Shown here piece by piece: positions 22,535 to 33,208 of a stretch of 38,467 nucleotides of DNA. Below the pieces are notes generated by a model. That model made no database searches, was not told the DNA's origin, and was given only the letters and a program-made list of their open reading frames with translations. Each line of letters begins with the position of its first letter. The first letter of the stretch is position 1. Source of the DNA: Hypsibius dujardini (Eukaryota > Tardigrada > Eutardigrada > Parachela > Hypsibiidae). The stretch is taken from positions 1-38,467 of the forward strand of contig LRSR01004092.1 in NCBI GenBank assembly GCA_001579985.1, written 5' to 3'. A program made the translations under genes and the position numbers.

Positions 22535-24482
22535 CTACTTATCGGTAGTTTTTTGGCTGGTCGAGAATGTCTTGATGGACTGCCACGGCCGAAAAGCTGA
22601 CCGTTCTGGATTGAAATTTTGCATCAATCCAAATGATGACTCTACCTTCAACTCGCTGGTGTTTTCTGTAGGACACTTTCGTGTAATCAGGTCTTCGGCA
22701 ATCGGTTGTGTTCTCCCAAGGTTGCCAAGGTCCGGCCGGCCAAGGTTGCCAAGGTCCGGCCGACCAAGGTTGCCAAGGTCCGGCCGGCCAAGGTTGCCAA
22801 GGTCCGGCCGGCCAAGGTAGTACGGAGAGAACTTTAGTGGAGTGTACTTGACCTTTTCTGGTTTGAAACGGCCGAAAGCGTCCGTTTGATGAGGTATTTT
22901 TTGGAGTGGCGTTGGCGGTGCGGATTGCTCAAGGGACGCGCGGCGTTTGTACTTCGACAGCTTCGGAATGACCGGTGCCGGTTGGCTGGCCGATATGGAA
23001 AGGTCACACGGGGAAGCTCCTCCTGCGTAATCCTCCAGACTGCTGGTGCGGAGGATACGGTTGATCGAGCTGACACTCGGTAGAGAATGGATGTCGCAGA
23101 CGCGTTGCAGCAGTAGGATATCGCGAATCTCCCAGGCAAAGATGGACGCGTTTTCTCGCTTCATGTGGAGGATCTTTTTGATGACCAGTGGCGTGGCGAT
23201 TTGGAGCTATGCACAAAATGCACAAAATGCACCAAATGCACCAAATGCACCAAATGCAAAGAATATGTCTTTTCCCATAATTTACCTATGTATTATATAC
23301 TTAGCTACAGTTGATGTGACTGAAATTTAATTTGGCAAAGAAGTATAAAGTTCTGGTGGATTTATGGGACCAAAAGCGGCAGCGCTAACTTGGGGGCAAT
23401 TTTCGGAAATGGATGCAATAGAGAACTGACTTAGAGCTCCGCCTCACACAGACAAAAAACGATTCTGCTGATGCTAATGAATTCCAAATTGAATTTGAAT
23501 AGGAAAGAAACGGTTCAAAAAATTATAAATCAAGCCTTTTCCAAGCATCAATGAAATCCGGAAAAGCGGAGTCTTCCGGTGTTTTTCGGACTTCAAACAA
23601 ATCTTTTACAAAAAAAGGTGTTCCATCGCTGTATTTTAGAAATAATAATTTGAAGACATTTTGCATCCAGCCTCTGAAAACGTCCCAATTAAATCCGTTC
23701 TTGTCTGTCACTCGCGTGATTAATGCACCATTAGTCTTTAAAATGTAAAATATTCTAAAAAAGGATGAATTTAATATAATATTTATTTATATTTAATATA
23801 ATCAATATAACATATAAAGCTCAAAATGAGAGAATACTGGACTAGTTAAGTAGCTTATTTATTTTGTGGTTACTCACCTTCGGTTTACTGCCTCCGATAG
23901 ATCCAGGTTTAATAGAGCCCGTTTCATGGTAGCGGGTGAGGATTTTGCTGACGCAACCGTGCGACACCAACAGCTGGCGGGAAATGTCACACGGCCGCAC
24001 GCCCATGCAGGCAAGCTCCACGATCTTGCGTCGGATGAAATCCGGCAGTGGACGCCCGTTGACAAAGACTCCTCCAAGTTGATTTACCCCCGTTTGTCCT
24101 GCTGCAAGAAAAGTAAAAGCAACAAATCGTAAATCACGCTTGCAATCTTAACAATATCCAAGAATAATTATCTCGCTTAAAAGTTAAAATCTTCCTAAAC
24201 GATTATTTCACAAACAAACAAAAAACAACCAAACAAAAAACGGTTCAATATCGTGCCTGTGCAGGCATTTTATAGGGAATTACACGTCCGTCTGAAATAA
24301 TGGGTATAATTGCCATCAATAAATTATACAGCGATAGCGAAAATTATTTAATGCTTGTATCAGAATTTGGAGAAAGATTCTCGGGAAAGTCGATTAATAT
24401 TGAAATTAAAGGAAGTATCACAGCAAACTGATGCGAGTCAAATCTAAATCGACTTATCTCATCTCTTACCCGTGTGCGGCAT
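22535..24482 (-). CDS. Poxn: Pox neuro-type paired-domain (Pax) transcription factor
   Basis: Three exons (24482-24470, 24098-23878, 23206-22535) total 906 bases (301 aa). The N-terminus [20 protein letters not shown] matches the Pox neuro start almost exactly. The PAI half continues to [20 protein letters not shown], then [15 protein letters not shown]. The RED half has [20 protein letters not shown] and [16 protein letters not shown] and INRILR favour Poxn over Pax2/5/8 and Pax6. No homeodomain or octapeptide follows, as expected for Poxn. A C-terminal block has LGRPDLGN tandem units, then a polar tail ending TTDK. Exon 2 has a tandem AG acceptor (GCAGCAG); the second AG, used here, restores the family sequence, and the first would add one residue. 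One extra Leu precedes QIATP. A second in-frame ATG lies directly upstream at 24485. Poxn acts in sensory-organ and neural identity in insects. Confidence 0.92.
22715..22818. repeat. 24-base coding tandem repeat in Poxn
   Basis: About 4.3 copies of a 24-base unit, CCAAGGTTGCCAAGGTCCGG plus CCGG, encode LGRPDLGN on the minus strand. The period is a multiple of three, so changes in copy number keep the frame. The near-identity of the copies suggests recent expansion. Confidence 0.95.
23214..23258. repeat. 9-base tandem repeat next to a Poxn 3' splice site
   Basis: Five units of TGCACAAAA / TGCACCAAA type end only a few bases from the acceptor of Poxn exon 3. On the sense strand they read TTTGGTGCA and TTTTGTGCA, so this repeat takes the place of a normal polypyrimidine tract. 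Confidence 0.85.
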
Positions 24483-24516
24483 CATTGGAAAATCGAAAAG
24501 GTCACGCCGAACGAGT

Positions 24517-24600
24517 CGAAACCCGGCAAGGGTTCGAGTCACAACCAGGCAAGGGTTCGAGTCAAAATCAGGCAAGGGTTCGAGTCAAAATCAGGCAAGC
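24517..24600. repeat. 23-base tandem repeat just upstream of Poxn
   Basis: About 3.6 copies of a unit containing GGCAAGGGTTCGAGTC begin 35 bases from the Poxn start codon. GGTTCGAGTC resembles a tRNA B-box, but no tRNA structure surrounds it. Confidence 0.85.
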
Positions 24601-25056
24601 GTTTTGAAATGTGTGTGCAATGTGATTTCCTGGAGACACGCGCCGTGCGCTTGAGCGACCGCAAAGTTTTTGCACTAACCGAAATGCTAAAGTGTCATGT
24701 GTATTAAATGGATATCATGTAGCCTGCTAATAGAGGGACCCAATCAACTGGAGCAATGGTTGACAATCGTCATTTAAATAAACGGAGCACATAACGGAAT
24801 ACAGTCGCAGTTGCACCTGCCCCTTCCGTCACGGATACGCGGGAGACGAAGTTGCTGGAGCAGTTGATAGAGCAGTTAATCAGTCGTAATGAGGGGGTCT
24901 TGCGGTTGATACTTCGGTTGAGGGAGCCGCTAATAAGCCGGCTGGTTGACACGCCAACCCTTTTGCGCGGGCAACCGCGGCAGACAGACAGATAGACTCG
25001 CGCGACGACGCCCCTTCAGGGGACGACGACGGCAGCTGCTTCCTTTCTGCCGCACA

Positions 25057-25058
<2 letters not shown>

Positions 25059-25092
<34 letters not shown>
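25059..25092. repeat. (CA)n microsatellite
   Basis: A near-perfect CA dinucleotide run of about 34 bases in the Poxn upstream region. Confidence 0.97.
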
Positions 25093-25094
<2 letters not shown>

Positions 25095-25574
25095 TTGTCG
25101 ACCACTTGTTCTCTATGCTAAACAGTCATTTCCGACTGGCTTTATCCCTGCGTGCCAGAGCGAGATTGCTTTTTCGGGAATCCGCGAGCATGAACTGTTC
25201 AGCTTGCTGTCATGAGTTCGTTACAATTGCGTAGATATACTCTCATATTACATCCCCTCATTAGGGCGTGCCTCGTCTTTCTAAAATAATAACCGCTGTC
25301 GGCAGCCGGCTAAGCTCTTGGTTTTGCTCATAAAATATGTATTCAGGAATAATGCCATAAAATATCTATTTTTCGTTCGCACTGTGGCAGTGCTTATAGT
25401 CAGCTGCATTGATGCAAGTTAAAAAAATTAAAGTTTTATTTATTTCACGTGACGTTAATTTACCCGGAACTGTCGAGAGATTGCGACAAGAATGGAACAA
25501 TAGCTGAAACAGAAGCCGCGCGAGTCATGACTACATGAATAACTGGAAATACAGATTTCACCTCATGCTTGCGG

Positions 25575-25675
25575 TATGCGGTGAAATTTGTATTTCGGCT
25601 CACCCTCCACTTGGTCGATAAATCGACTAACTCATGGATTTCTCTTTGATGGCAGGTGCTTGATTGTCTGATTGT
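25575..25675. mobile_element. Foldback family A, single arm
   Basis: The sequence TTTCGGCTCACCCTCCACTT followed by GGTCGATAAATCG and later GCTTGATTGT matches one arm of the 6716-6951 element, in the same orientation as its left arm. No right arm was found nearby. It is either a one-armed remnant or a solo-arm form. Confidence 0.85.
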
Positions 25676-25946
25676 ATTATTATTATATTATTATTGTATG
25701 TATTAAAGAAACTTTGGTGGCAGCCTGCATCGTATTATTAGACATGGTTGCAAATTTTAACCAATTTGACTTGTAAAAGGCCCTAAAATGCCATCCGCTT
25801 TTGTTATTGTAAGAACAACTGCTTTTCAATGTTGAATATCTTCCGCCATCGGTGCGAAACCGTTTGTGACCATTCAAAATAATGGAACATCAAAATCAAA
25901 TAATAGTTTTTGCTATATATGTAAAAACACAACCTTTGTCGAATAG

Positions 25947-28900
25947 ATCGGGGAACATCAAGCTGCAAATTTGATCGGAAGTTCTGCGAAACCTGGAGCT
26001 CCACCGGCTTCACGCACTCTGTCAGCGCAAATGACATTTTTTTCCCCGACAAAAGCTCCCCTCCTTCTCGGTGGTGGATTCGCTATCAATCCCTTTCAGT
26101 CTCATACCCCGCCATCGGGAAGTTCCTACCTCACTGTCAACAGGTCCTACCTCACTAGTCATCATCATTAGCGAGGCAACCCAAATTTCATTAACTTTCA
26201 TCATCCTCAAAGGACCATCCAACGACGCACCCTACACCAACGACACACTCTGCACCAACGACGCACCCTACACCAACGACGCACCCTACACCAACGACGC
26301 ACTCTGCACCAACGACACACTCTGCTCTAACGACACACTCTGCTCTAACGACGCACTCTGCACTAACGACGCACCCTACACCGACAGTTGGTTCCGACTT
26401 GCTCTAATCATCACTACTGCCGACGGTTCCCAACAACCGACAACGCCATGGAACACCCATAAATTCGCTAGAATCCTCGAACCGCGAAAGTGGCAGACAG
26501 CACGTGTTGACCTACGCGAAGGCGTTAGTTTTCGCTTGCAATTTGAAGTATCCAGTGGAATGGCCGTGCGATTGGCCGATTTCGTGATGAACAACGAGAA
26601 GAAGGTACTCGCACGCATCTACCGCGCCAGCACCAACCCGGTCGATTGCACGGTGCGGTCATTCACGCAAGATACCACGGAAACAATGAAGTTGTTTGCT
26701 GATCGATTGGGACGCGGCAGTCGCTCAGTACCCGCTGACGTACAGCTAGGCAAGGTTTTGAGGTTGGTCAATTCCTCGCAGGTACGAAAGACAACTGCGC
26801 CTCATGTCGGTCAACATGCAAGCCCTCACTGAAAGTGACCCTTCGTTTTACCCTCCCGAAGAACATTATCCGAAATACGGTTACAATCGATAACGGTTAT
26901 ATTTACTGTCTTAAATACAGTTCCGTATTACGTAACAAAGCAGCTTGTAACCCTTTTTAGTCCCGGAATTAGAAAGATGACCAAACGGAGTACCATTTAT
27001 GACACTCATTGGGACTTTAGACGTTTTTCCTGAGTAAAAGTTTGAAAATGGAGAAAATCTTGTAGATCTCAATAAATTTGTTAACACGGAATTCAAAAAT
27101 ACTTGTAGTGTTAAAGAACGAGTACAGTGGTAATTGACCATTGGCCGTTCTGTCGTTCTGATAATCAAAGTATCTTCCTCATTGTGAATTTCATTGTTCC
27201 AGTTATTGTGAGTTCCTGTTAGCTCAACGGTATTTTTTTCCATTTTTTTGTCTCACCCCTAGCGGCCGGTTGGTCATGCCAAATGATCCAAATTGTTTTG
27301 TGATCAAGGAGAGAGCATTTGGGCAAGACTGGTTCATTGGTCAACCAAGTCCATAATTGTAGCTGTTTTGGCATCCAATTTTGGGATGCAGTTAGAGATT
27401 CGTTTTGGTATGGACAAAAAGATAGACCGCCAAATTGTAACTTACCTTGGTGCCGTTTCGAGAAACATAAACGATTTCAATTAGGGTTATTACTGTCATT
27501 TTTTTCGTCAGGAATAAACCGCATGTAATTAAAACGCAAAGATTATTTTAGTTTTGGGTGTTAAAAATCTGAGTATCTGTCCAAAAAGTTCAAAATTTAG
27601 TAAATTTAAAAAAGTTTGCAGAATCAAACTACTTCTGTGAAAAAAAAACATAATGGCAGCGCAAAACAATTTTCGTTGCCAACACGTTCGGCGACCCGGC
27701 TTGAATTGTCAAGCGCCGGCTTGTTTGCATTAAAGCATTGCGCACCCTTTGGCCAGAAAAATCGAGACGCTCGATTTGTCAAGAGGCAATTTGTTACCAC
27801 AAGGCTGCAGGCTATGTAGAAAAGTGCTTTGACTTGAGGCGGAAACAGTTAGCCACAAGACCACATGTGTTTAGTTTGCAGCCTTGTGGTAGCAAATTGC
27901 CTCTTGACAAATCGAGCGTCCCGATTTTTCTGGCCAAAGGTGTATTAAGTATTCATAAGGTTTAGTCGGGTGAAAACATGGACATCTGAAAAATGGGCTA
28001 ACAGAAAATCCTAGAGATTATGTTTGATTAATACTCAAAGTTGTTTCTCACAAGTTTTGTGTTTGAGATAGCCTTGCTTGTTGATAAACATACGTTTAAG
28101 CCCTGCTGAGGTAAAAATGTCTGAATTTCTTTTTATTCGAAATCCGAAGAAGAAAGTGCATGCCCCAAGACAAATGGCCTTTTCCAAACAATTACACCAT
28201 TACTAACCGCGACTTTTTCAGAAAAGGAGCAGTGTTTTATGCATTGCCCGAAACCCTTGGATTGGATCCCCTATCGATACCTGGACATGGGGCATTTCTA
28301 TCCGTGCGCAAGGACAGCAACGTCGTCGGGGATATCAAAGGCCGAATGATGGTACTCCAAAGTTCGCTGACGCTCGTCCTCAAGCCATTGGGGCAATGTT
28401 CCTTCTGGTATGAGAGGATCAATTGCAACGTAGAGATGCACTTCATTGAACGACAACCGAAAGGGACCGGCCACCCGGCGACTCCGGAACACCGAGTGAG
28501 AAATACCCTGACGCTTACTCTTCTCAATAGTGAGGGGGTCGCAGTCTTTGCGTCTTACACACTTCCGCCGACAAGACATAGATCGGAAATTATGATTTGT
28601 GACTTTGCCTTTCCATCCAGCCGTCCGCATGAAAAATAAACATTCACTGAAAGAGTTCTGTTCTATATTTAGTTTCAATTTCATGTTACTTTTTCCAGTC
28701 TCCTGCAGTCGGGTTCTTCAGTCTGAAACAGGTTTGGTACGACGGGGAGTGGGGTGAGTTTACTGTGTGTTCTACCGGGATAAACTTGGTTTCGAAAAGG
28801 AATTTCAGGCTTCCAGTCAGATCCGCCTCCACAATCATCAGGTTAGCCGTCTTGGTCCGCAGTCACCAAAATCACCTTGAAAAATGAAAGAGGATTTGCC

Positions 28901-29145
28901 GTCACAGATGGAGGTAATTATATAACCCAGACATTTGGGTCTTGATTCCTTCCTTGATACCTTCGAGAAGACTACAGACGTTTGTACAGACGTTTGTAGT
29001 GCACGTTTGCATGGCGCTCACGCCTTGATTTCTTCTTGCAGCAGCAGATGCCCTGAACTCGGCTTTTCAGTCGAACCATCACAAGCGCCATCTTATTACA
29101 TGGACTCTGTTTGCACTGGGTCTAATAATTCTTGGTGCTGTTTGA
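25947..29145 (+). CDS. MAM-domain type I membrane protein, partial and tentative model
   Basis: MAM domains are extracellular adhesion modules. The first begins at 25947 with CKFDRKFCETW, continues near 26050-26140 with INPFQSHTPPSGSSYLTVN, and runs 26155-26781 through WQTARVDLREGVSFRLQFEV. These three parts are in different frames with only very short gaps, so this stretch is either spliced oddly or decayed. The second domain is clearer: exon 28222-28495 (FYALPETLGLDPLSIPGHGA, then CSFWYERINCNVEMHF), 28699-28753 (VWYDGEW), 28809-28841, 28863-28913 (VTKITLKNERGFAV) and 29042-29145. The last exon ends HLITWTLFALGLIILGAV, a membrane span with a one- to two-residue inside tail. Phases from 28222 on are consistent. 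The link between 26781 and 28222 is missing, since the phases disagree, and neither the start codon nor a signal peptide was found. The 18-base repeat inside the first domain is described separately. Confidence 0.5.
26221..26382. repeat. 18-base in-frame tandem repeat inside a MAM-like domain
   Basis: Nine 18-base units, such as AACGACGCACCCTACACC and AACGACACACTCTGCACC, encode alternating NDAPYT and NDTLCT/NDALCT hexapeptides. The frame stays open throughout. The units fall into two sequence types arranged irregularly, which suggests repeated unequal exchange. Confidence 0.95.
27746..27940. mobile_element. 195-base foldback element, family B
   Basis: Left arm 27746-27809 (CCTTTGGCCAGAAAAATCG onward) and right arm 27877-27940 are near-perfect inverted copies of 64 bases separated by a 67-base loop. 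Few mismatches are seen, implying recent origin or conservation. No target duplication was identified. It lies in the unassigned stretch of the MAM-protein gene, probably an intron. Confidence 0.85.
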
Positions 29146-29558
29146 TAAATAACGGTAAACAGGCAACCAACTGACGGTCAGCACGGGCGAACGCAAATAT
29201 GCGACATATCCAAACATATGCAGCAAATGCTACTGTAAAATGTTCGTCTGCGGTTGCCTTAAAGTTTTGTAAGGTGATGATGACTTTTTGAACATGATTG
29301 TAGGATAAAGGAAACACCTTCACAATCACCCCGACTCGGATAAATACGGATGCTCACGTTCGAGCACAGTTGACAATCGGTCGGTCAATGACTCGAAACC
29401 AACCTGGAAAACCAAATCTCGGACCTATTTATCCATCCAATCCAGCTAATTGTAGGGAGAAGGTTAAAAAATTGAGACGCTTATAATCGAATTTGTCGAA
29501 AAGTATTGGCATGAAATATGAGATGATAACTCATATAGGATGCGCTGACAAGAAGTAT
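29146..29558. other. Intergenic between the convergent MAM and gustatory-receptor-like genes
   Basis: This 413-base stretch separates the stop codons of two convergent genes. Nothing beyond presumed 3' untranslated sequence was recognised. Confidence 0.6.
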
Positions 29559-31903
29559 TCAAATCAGACTGGACAGATCGGCTGAGCAAGCTGTAGTATT
29601 CCCCATGTCCAGAGGCTCGACAAATTTTTCGTTCCGCTGAATCAGGAACCCCACGTAGCCAACGAACATGCAGGAAAGCTGAAACACACAAGGTTAATAA
29701 ACATCAGATTCATAATGTCGAGATTCTTCTGACCTCTCACACTCACCGATAAGAGGAACGGCCTCTTTAGCACGACACAACCGCCGACTGACAAGGCAAT
29801 TTGCCTCCGGCTGGAAAGCTGCACAAAGTCTCCCATCTGCACGGCGTTGCGTACCGTGACCCCTCCCGTCTGAATTAGGCCGACTTGTCCCGCCAAAACC
29901 AGCTCTTGCGCTAATTCAACCGACCTCCGACCCTGCAACGAAAACAACGGCCTCATCTCATCCAAGACTAGGCCATTAATTACCCCTCCCTGGGATCCAA
30001 TAGAACTCTGGCTATTTTACTCCTCCCTGAATACATCACTAGGGGCAAAATAGCGCCCTGAGTATTTCACCCTTCCCATGCTGTTCGTTTGTCCTTCTAT
30101 CCGTCCGTCCGTCCGTCCGTCCATCCGTCCATCCGTCCATCCGTCCATCCGTCGCCGTCGTCCGTCCGTCATTCGTCCGTCATCCGTCCGTCGTCCGTTC
30201 ATCCGTCGCCGTCGTCCGTCCGTCATTCGTCCGTCGTCCGTTCATCCGTCCGTCATTCGTCCGTCGTCCGTTCATCCGTCGCCGTCGTCCGTTCATCCGT
30301 CGCCGTCGTCCGTCCGTCATTCGTCCGTCATCCGTCCGTCGTCCGTTCATCCGTCGCCGTCGTCCGTCCCCCCGTCCATCCGTTCATCCGCTATTCGTTC
30401 AGCCGTTGCCCGTTGTTCGACCATCTGTCCAACAACGGACGGACGGTTAATGGAGGGACAACGGATAGACTGATGGACGAACAGACGGGCGACATGGGAA
30501 GGGCAAAACAGCAGGAGCGCGATTAGATCCCTGATGATGTGTACAGAGGGGAGTAAGATAGCCGGGATTCTACTAAGCCCCAAAAATGGGGGAGGGGTAA
30601 AATTGTCACACCGTGAAACTAAATTACGCAACAAAAAAAGTAACAAAAACTAAACTGAAACTTTTAGTTACTAAATTTTCGGCTTTAGGTTTTAAAGTTA
30701 ACCAAAAAGCTAGTTAAAGTTTTAGTTACTAAAATTTAACTGGGAAAAATACAAAAAACCTAAATTAATCAGCTAATTTCGATTAAAAGTAGAATAAAAG
30801 TTTTAGTTGTTAAAAGAAGCTAAACCAAAAATCCTTAGTAACTGATTTTTAGTTGACTAGAAAAACTAATTAACTGACAAATTTTCGTTTTTGCCATCTT
30901 GATTCAAGATCCGTTTAACAAAAGTGCCTCGCGTACGAACCTCTTCGGCAAGATTTGCAGCAAAAAAGACCACAATCAGAATCACGGCCACGTCATATTT
31001 AACTGACAGCATCGTAGTCCCCTGCTCCATGGGCACTTTAGTTGATCGAAAGAGTGTCGCGACGGCGGAATAGACACTGAGATTGGCATTGATCATGAGA
31101 AGGAACAGCTGCGAGCGGAGTAATCGTTCGTGCCGGCGATAAACACGCCACAACTCCTCCCGCAAACTAAACAACTCCTTCAACCCAGCCAAAAGGTCCT
31201 CTCCGTGGTCGTTGCTGTTGATGACGGGGCGACTTGCCAGGACCCGTAACGTCTCACACTGCTTGCGGTTGTAGTGGACACATTGCGACCGCAGCTGCTC
31301 CATCAGCTGCACGTAGACAATAACGATCGTGGTGTAGAGAAAACTTCCGCTGAAATCGGCAATGTAGTACAGCACAAAAATCAGCCATTGCGGCGCGACA
31401 AAAAATCCCCACAGAATTCGATAGTTCAGATCGTCGATCGTGAGGAGTGTGGATACCTGAAGGATCAGGCGAACACACACCAGGCCTTGCAAGGTGGGGA
31501 AAAGAGCTTTTCGGATGAGATTTCCTCGATTGCAACCGCGTGACTCTGTTTCGCGTGGGTTCTGCCGGAAATAAAGCTTCCTGAATTGTCGGCTAGATAT
31601 GACGAAGAACGTTACGGAGCTGCAATATTTCCAGAAGGTGATTTGAGAATTCAGGATGGCCAACAGCGAGATTGCGCGACTGTGGAGGTTCATGTAGCGA
31701 GCCCATATCGTATGATGCTTAATCCAATCTATGACGTCGTGTAAAAGGAACAACCACAGTGCGGTTATGGGCAGGGCAAATTTCAGTAGATTCAAGATGG
31801 ACGCTGTGCAGGTAGGTCCACGGAGAACTTCTGTGAAAGCTGTTGACAAAGATAAGAAATATCGAACGCCCGGGAGGAGGTGTGCCTTATTAGAATCGGA
31901 CAT
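29559..31903 (-). CDS. Gustatory-receptor-like seven-span membrane protein
   Basis: Three exons (31903-30875, 29932-29747, 29678-29559) total 1335 bases (444 aa), typical of insect Gr proteins. Hydrophobic segments include LNLLKFALPITALWLFLLHD, ILWGFFVAPQWLIFVLYYIA, QLFLLMINANLSVYSAVATL and AVILIVVFFAANLAEEV. The last span runs FLLSLSCMFVGYVGFLIQ. The pattern of one long 5' exon and short 3' exons encoding the last loop and seventh span is the usual Gr architecture, with the C-terminal exon phases both 0. Overall similarity to known Gr proteins is by layout rather than by strong motifs. The first donor (TCA/GTTAAT) is weak. An upstream in-frame ATG at 32008 would add 35 residues made from a TACGGT repeat, so the start at 31903 (MSDSNKAHLL) is preferred. 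It is likely a chemosensory cation channel; ligand unknown. Confidence 0.75.
29977..30604. mobile_element. About 620-base foldback element with a CCGT core, in the Gr-like intron
   Basis: The outer ends read TAATTACCCCTCCC on the left and GGAGGGGTAAAATT on the right. Inner blocks also match as inverted copies: GGCTATTTTACTCC against GGAGTAAGATAGCC, and CCCTTCCCATG against CATGGGAAGGG. The arms are about 100 bases with many changes, so the copy looks old. The core is a long CCGT-type array. No protein is encoded. Confidence 0.7.
30096..30436. repeat. (CCGT)n / CCGTCGTCCGTTCAT array
   Basis: A tetranucleotide CCGT array passes into higher-order units such as CCGTTCATCCGTCGCCGTCG, then reverses near 30430-30490 into its complement (ACGGACGGACGG). 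It is the core of the foldback element that surrounds it. Confidence 0.95.
30620..30875. repeat. AT-rich repetitive tract, TTTTAGTTACTAAA motifs
   Basis: This tract has repeated TTTTAGTTACTAAA, TTTTAGTTG and GCTAGTTAAAG variants. It reaches the 3' end of the first exon of the Gr-like gene, and the weak splice donor sits at its edge. Confidence 0.7.
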
Positions 31904-31923
31904 GATGGGAAAGGAACACGAGT

Positions 31924-31992
31924 ACAGTACGGTACAGTGCGAGTACGGTACGGTGGTAAGGTACGGTACGGTGCAAGTACGGTACGGTGGTA
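31924..31992. repeat. GGTACGGTAC repeat at the Gr-like 5' end
   Basis: Imperfect GGTACGGTAC and GTGCGAGTACGGTAC units precede the likely start codon of the Gr-like gene on its minus strand. If translated they give a false Tyr/Arg/Thr/Val-rich leader. Confidence 0.85.
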
Positions 31993-32918
31993 AAGTATTC
32001 CTAAACACTTAAACCGAACGCTAGGTGAGAAGCATGTAATTTCTCCCATGACCGTGAAGTGAAATTGGAATGTTCAAAGAGCTGCTGCAACGTTCACTAC
32101 CCGAAGTCGTGGGTAGGAATCGCTGTCGTGGGTAGGGATCGCTGTCATGAGGAGCCTGTGTTCGTTCGGCTCGTCTTAACTTAGCCGCGATGCAACGCCT
32201 GACTCAGCGTTCAATCTCATCGTTCGTATTCCTCGACCTGACTTTCATAGCGTACGGCAAACTAGCCCGAGTATGGTGTGCGTTCATCGTGTATCGCAAA
32301 AGAATGTGCCAGTTTGAACAGATGTTACGCTCATCCTGGCCAGTTCTTAAACAACAAAGAAGATTCTTGTGGCACCAGACGTGGAACTTCCGCTTCCAAT
32401 CACATGGCGGTCAGCCTGCAGCAAGTTCAGCAAGAACATCCAAACATGCGATAGTGGCGCCGCCATCGGTCAAGCTCTCTTATGAGAAATTCTTTGCATT
32501 CAAAATATCTAATTTTTATTCAATGTACATTTATATCAATCTATTATTTTTATTATTTCAATTATTTCAATTATAGATACTTCAAATATTTATTATAGAT
32601 ATTTTATTTTAATTAATTTGGATAGGAAACACAGAGCTGAACTCTTATTGACAAAAAATGCTGCATCATTTTTCAACAAACTGAATGCGCTTTTTTTGAA
32701 AAATGTAAAGACTAGAAAATTAACATCGAATATTCTTCTTTCACCAGAGCTAAGACGCTTTCAAGATGTCAATCGTTTTTGTTCGGTTTATCACTTATTT
32801 TTGCAACTGCACAACCATAAAATATGTAAAAGTCATACATTGATTGATTGACTGGGTGGGGAATTGGGACGAGCAATTATGATAAAGTAGTCAATCAAAG
32901 AGAATCCAGCGCTAGGAG

Positions 32919-33208
32919 GTACCGTATTCCCCCGATCTCAAGGGACACTTTTATGCCCTACCCGTTAATTTCATCCACCCCGGATCTATCTTATCTGTTC
33001 ATCACCGTTTGCTATTGTTTACCTACAATCAATCAATCAACTGATTAAATGTGTGCGTTAAAAAATCCCGCTTAATCAATCAATCAATCGCTGCCAAGTT
33101 GTGCTTAAATTTCAACCAATCACGACACAGTGAATCCGACTGAACAGTCAACCGATGAGGGGAGGGGGTGGGGCTTAACTGTCCCTTGAGATCGGGGGAA
33201 TACGGTAC
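32919..33208. mobile_element. 290-base MITE with perfect 29-base terminal inverted repeats
   Basis: The left terminus at 32919-32947 begins GTACCGTATTCCCCCGATCT. The right terminus at 33180-33208 is its exact complement, with no mismatch. The interior contains AATC runs. No target-site duplication is certain, though TA is possible. Perfect termini imply recent activity. Confidence 0.9.

Larger units (their letters stand above)
24483..25946. other. Poxn 5' flank and upstream of the MAM-protein gene
   Basis: This 1.46-kb stretch contains a 23-base tandem repeat, a CA microsatellite and a single-arm copy of foldback family A. It should contain the Poxn promoter and possibly upstream exons of the MAM-protein gene, including its start codon and signal peptide, which I could not find. 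No coding region is supported. Confidence 0.5.

Noticed and set aside
23523-23711. 62-codon open frame in Poxn intron 2, same strand
   Set aside because: It looks protein-like (rich in Phe and Trp), but no matching phase or family link to Poxn was seen. It may be an old transposon fragment.
24517-24600. tRNA-like B-box repeats as a tRNA cluster
   Set aside because: GGTTCGAGTC is repeated, but no acceptor, D or anticodon arm can be formed around any copy.
30089-30526. Ser/Val/Pro/Arg-rich protein
   Set aside because: It is a translation of the CCGT array inside a foldback element.
32190-32576. 128-codon open frame upstream of the ABHD14-like gene
   Set aside because: It ends in low-complexity TTATTT sequence, has no known motif and no splice support.
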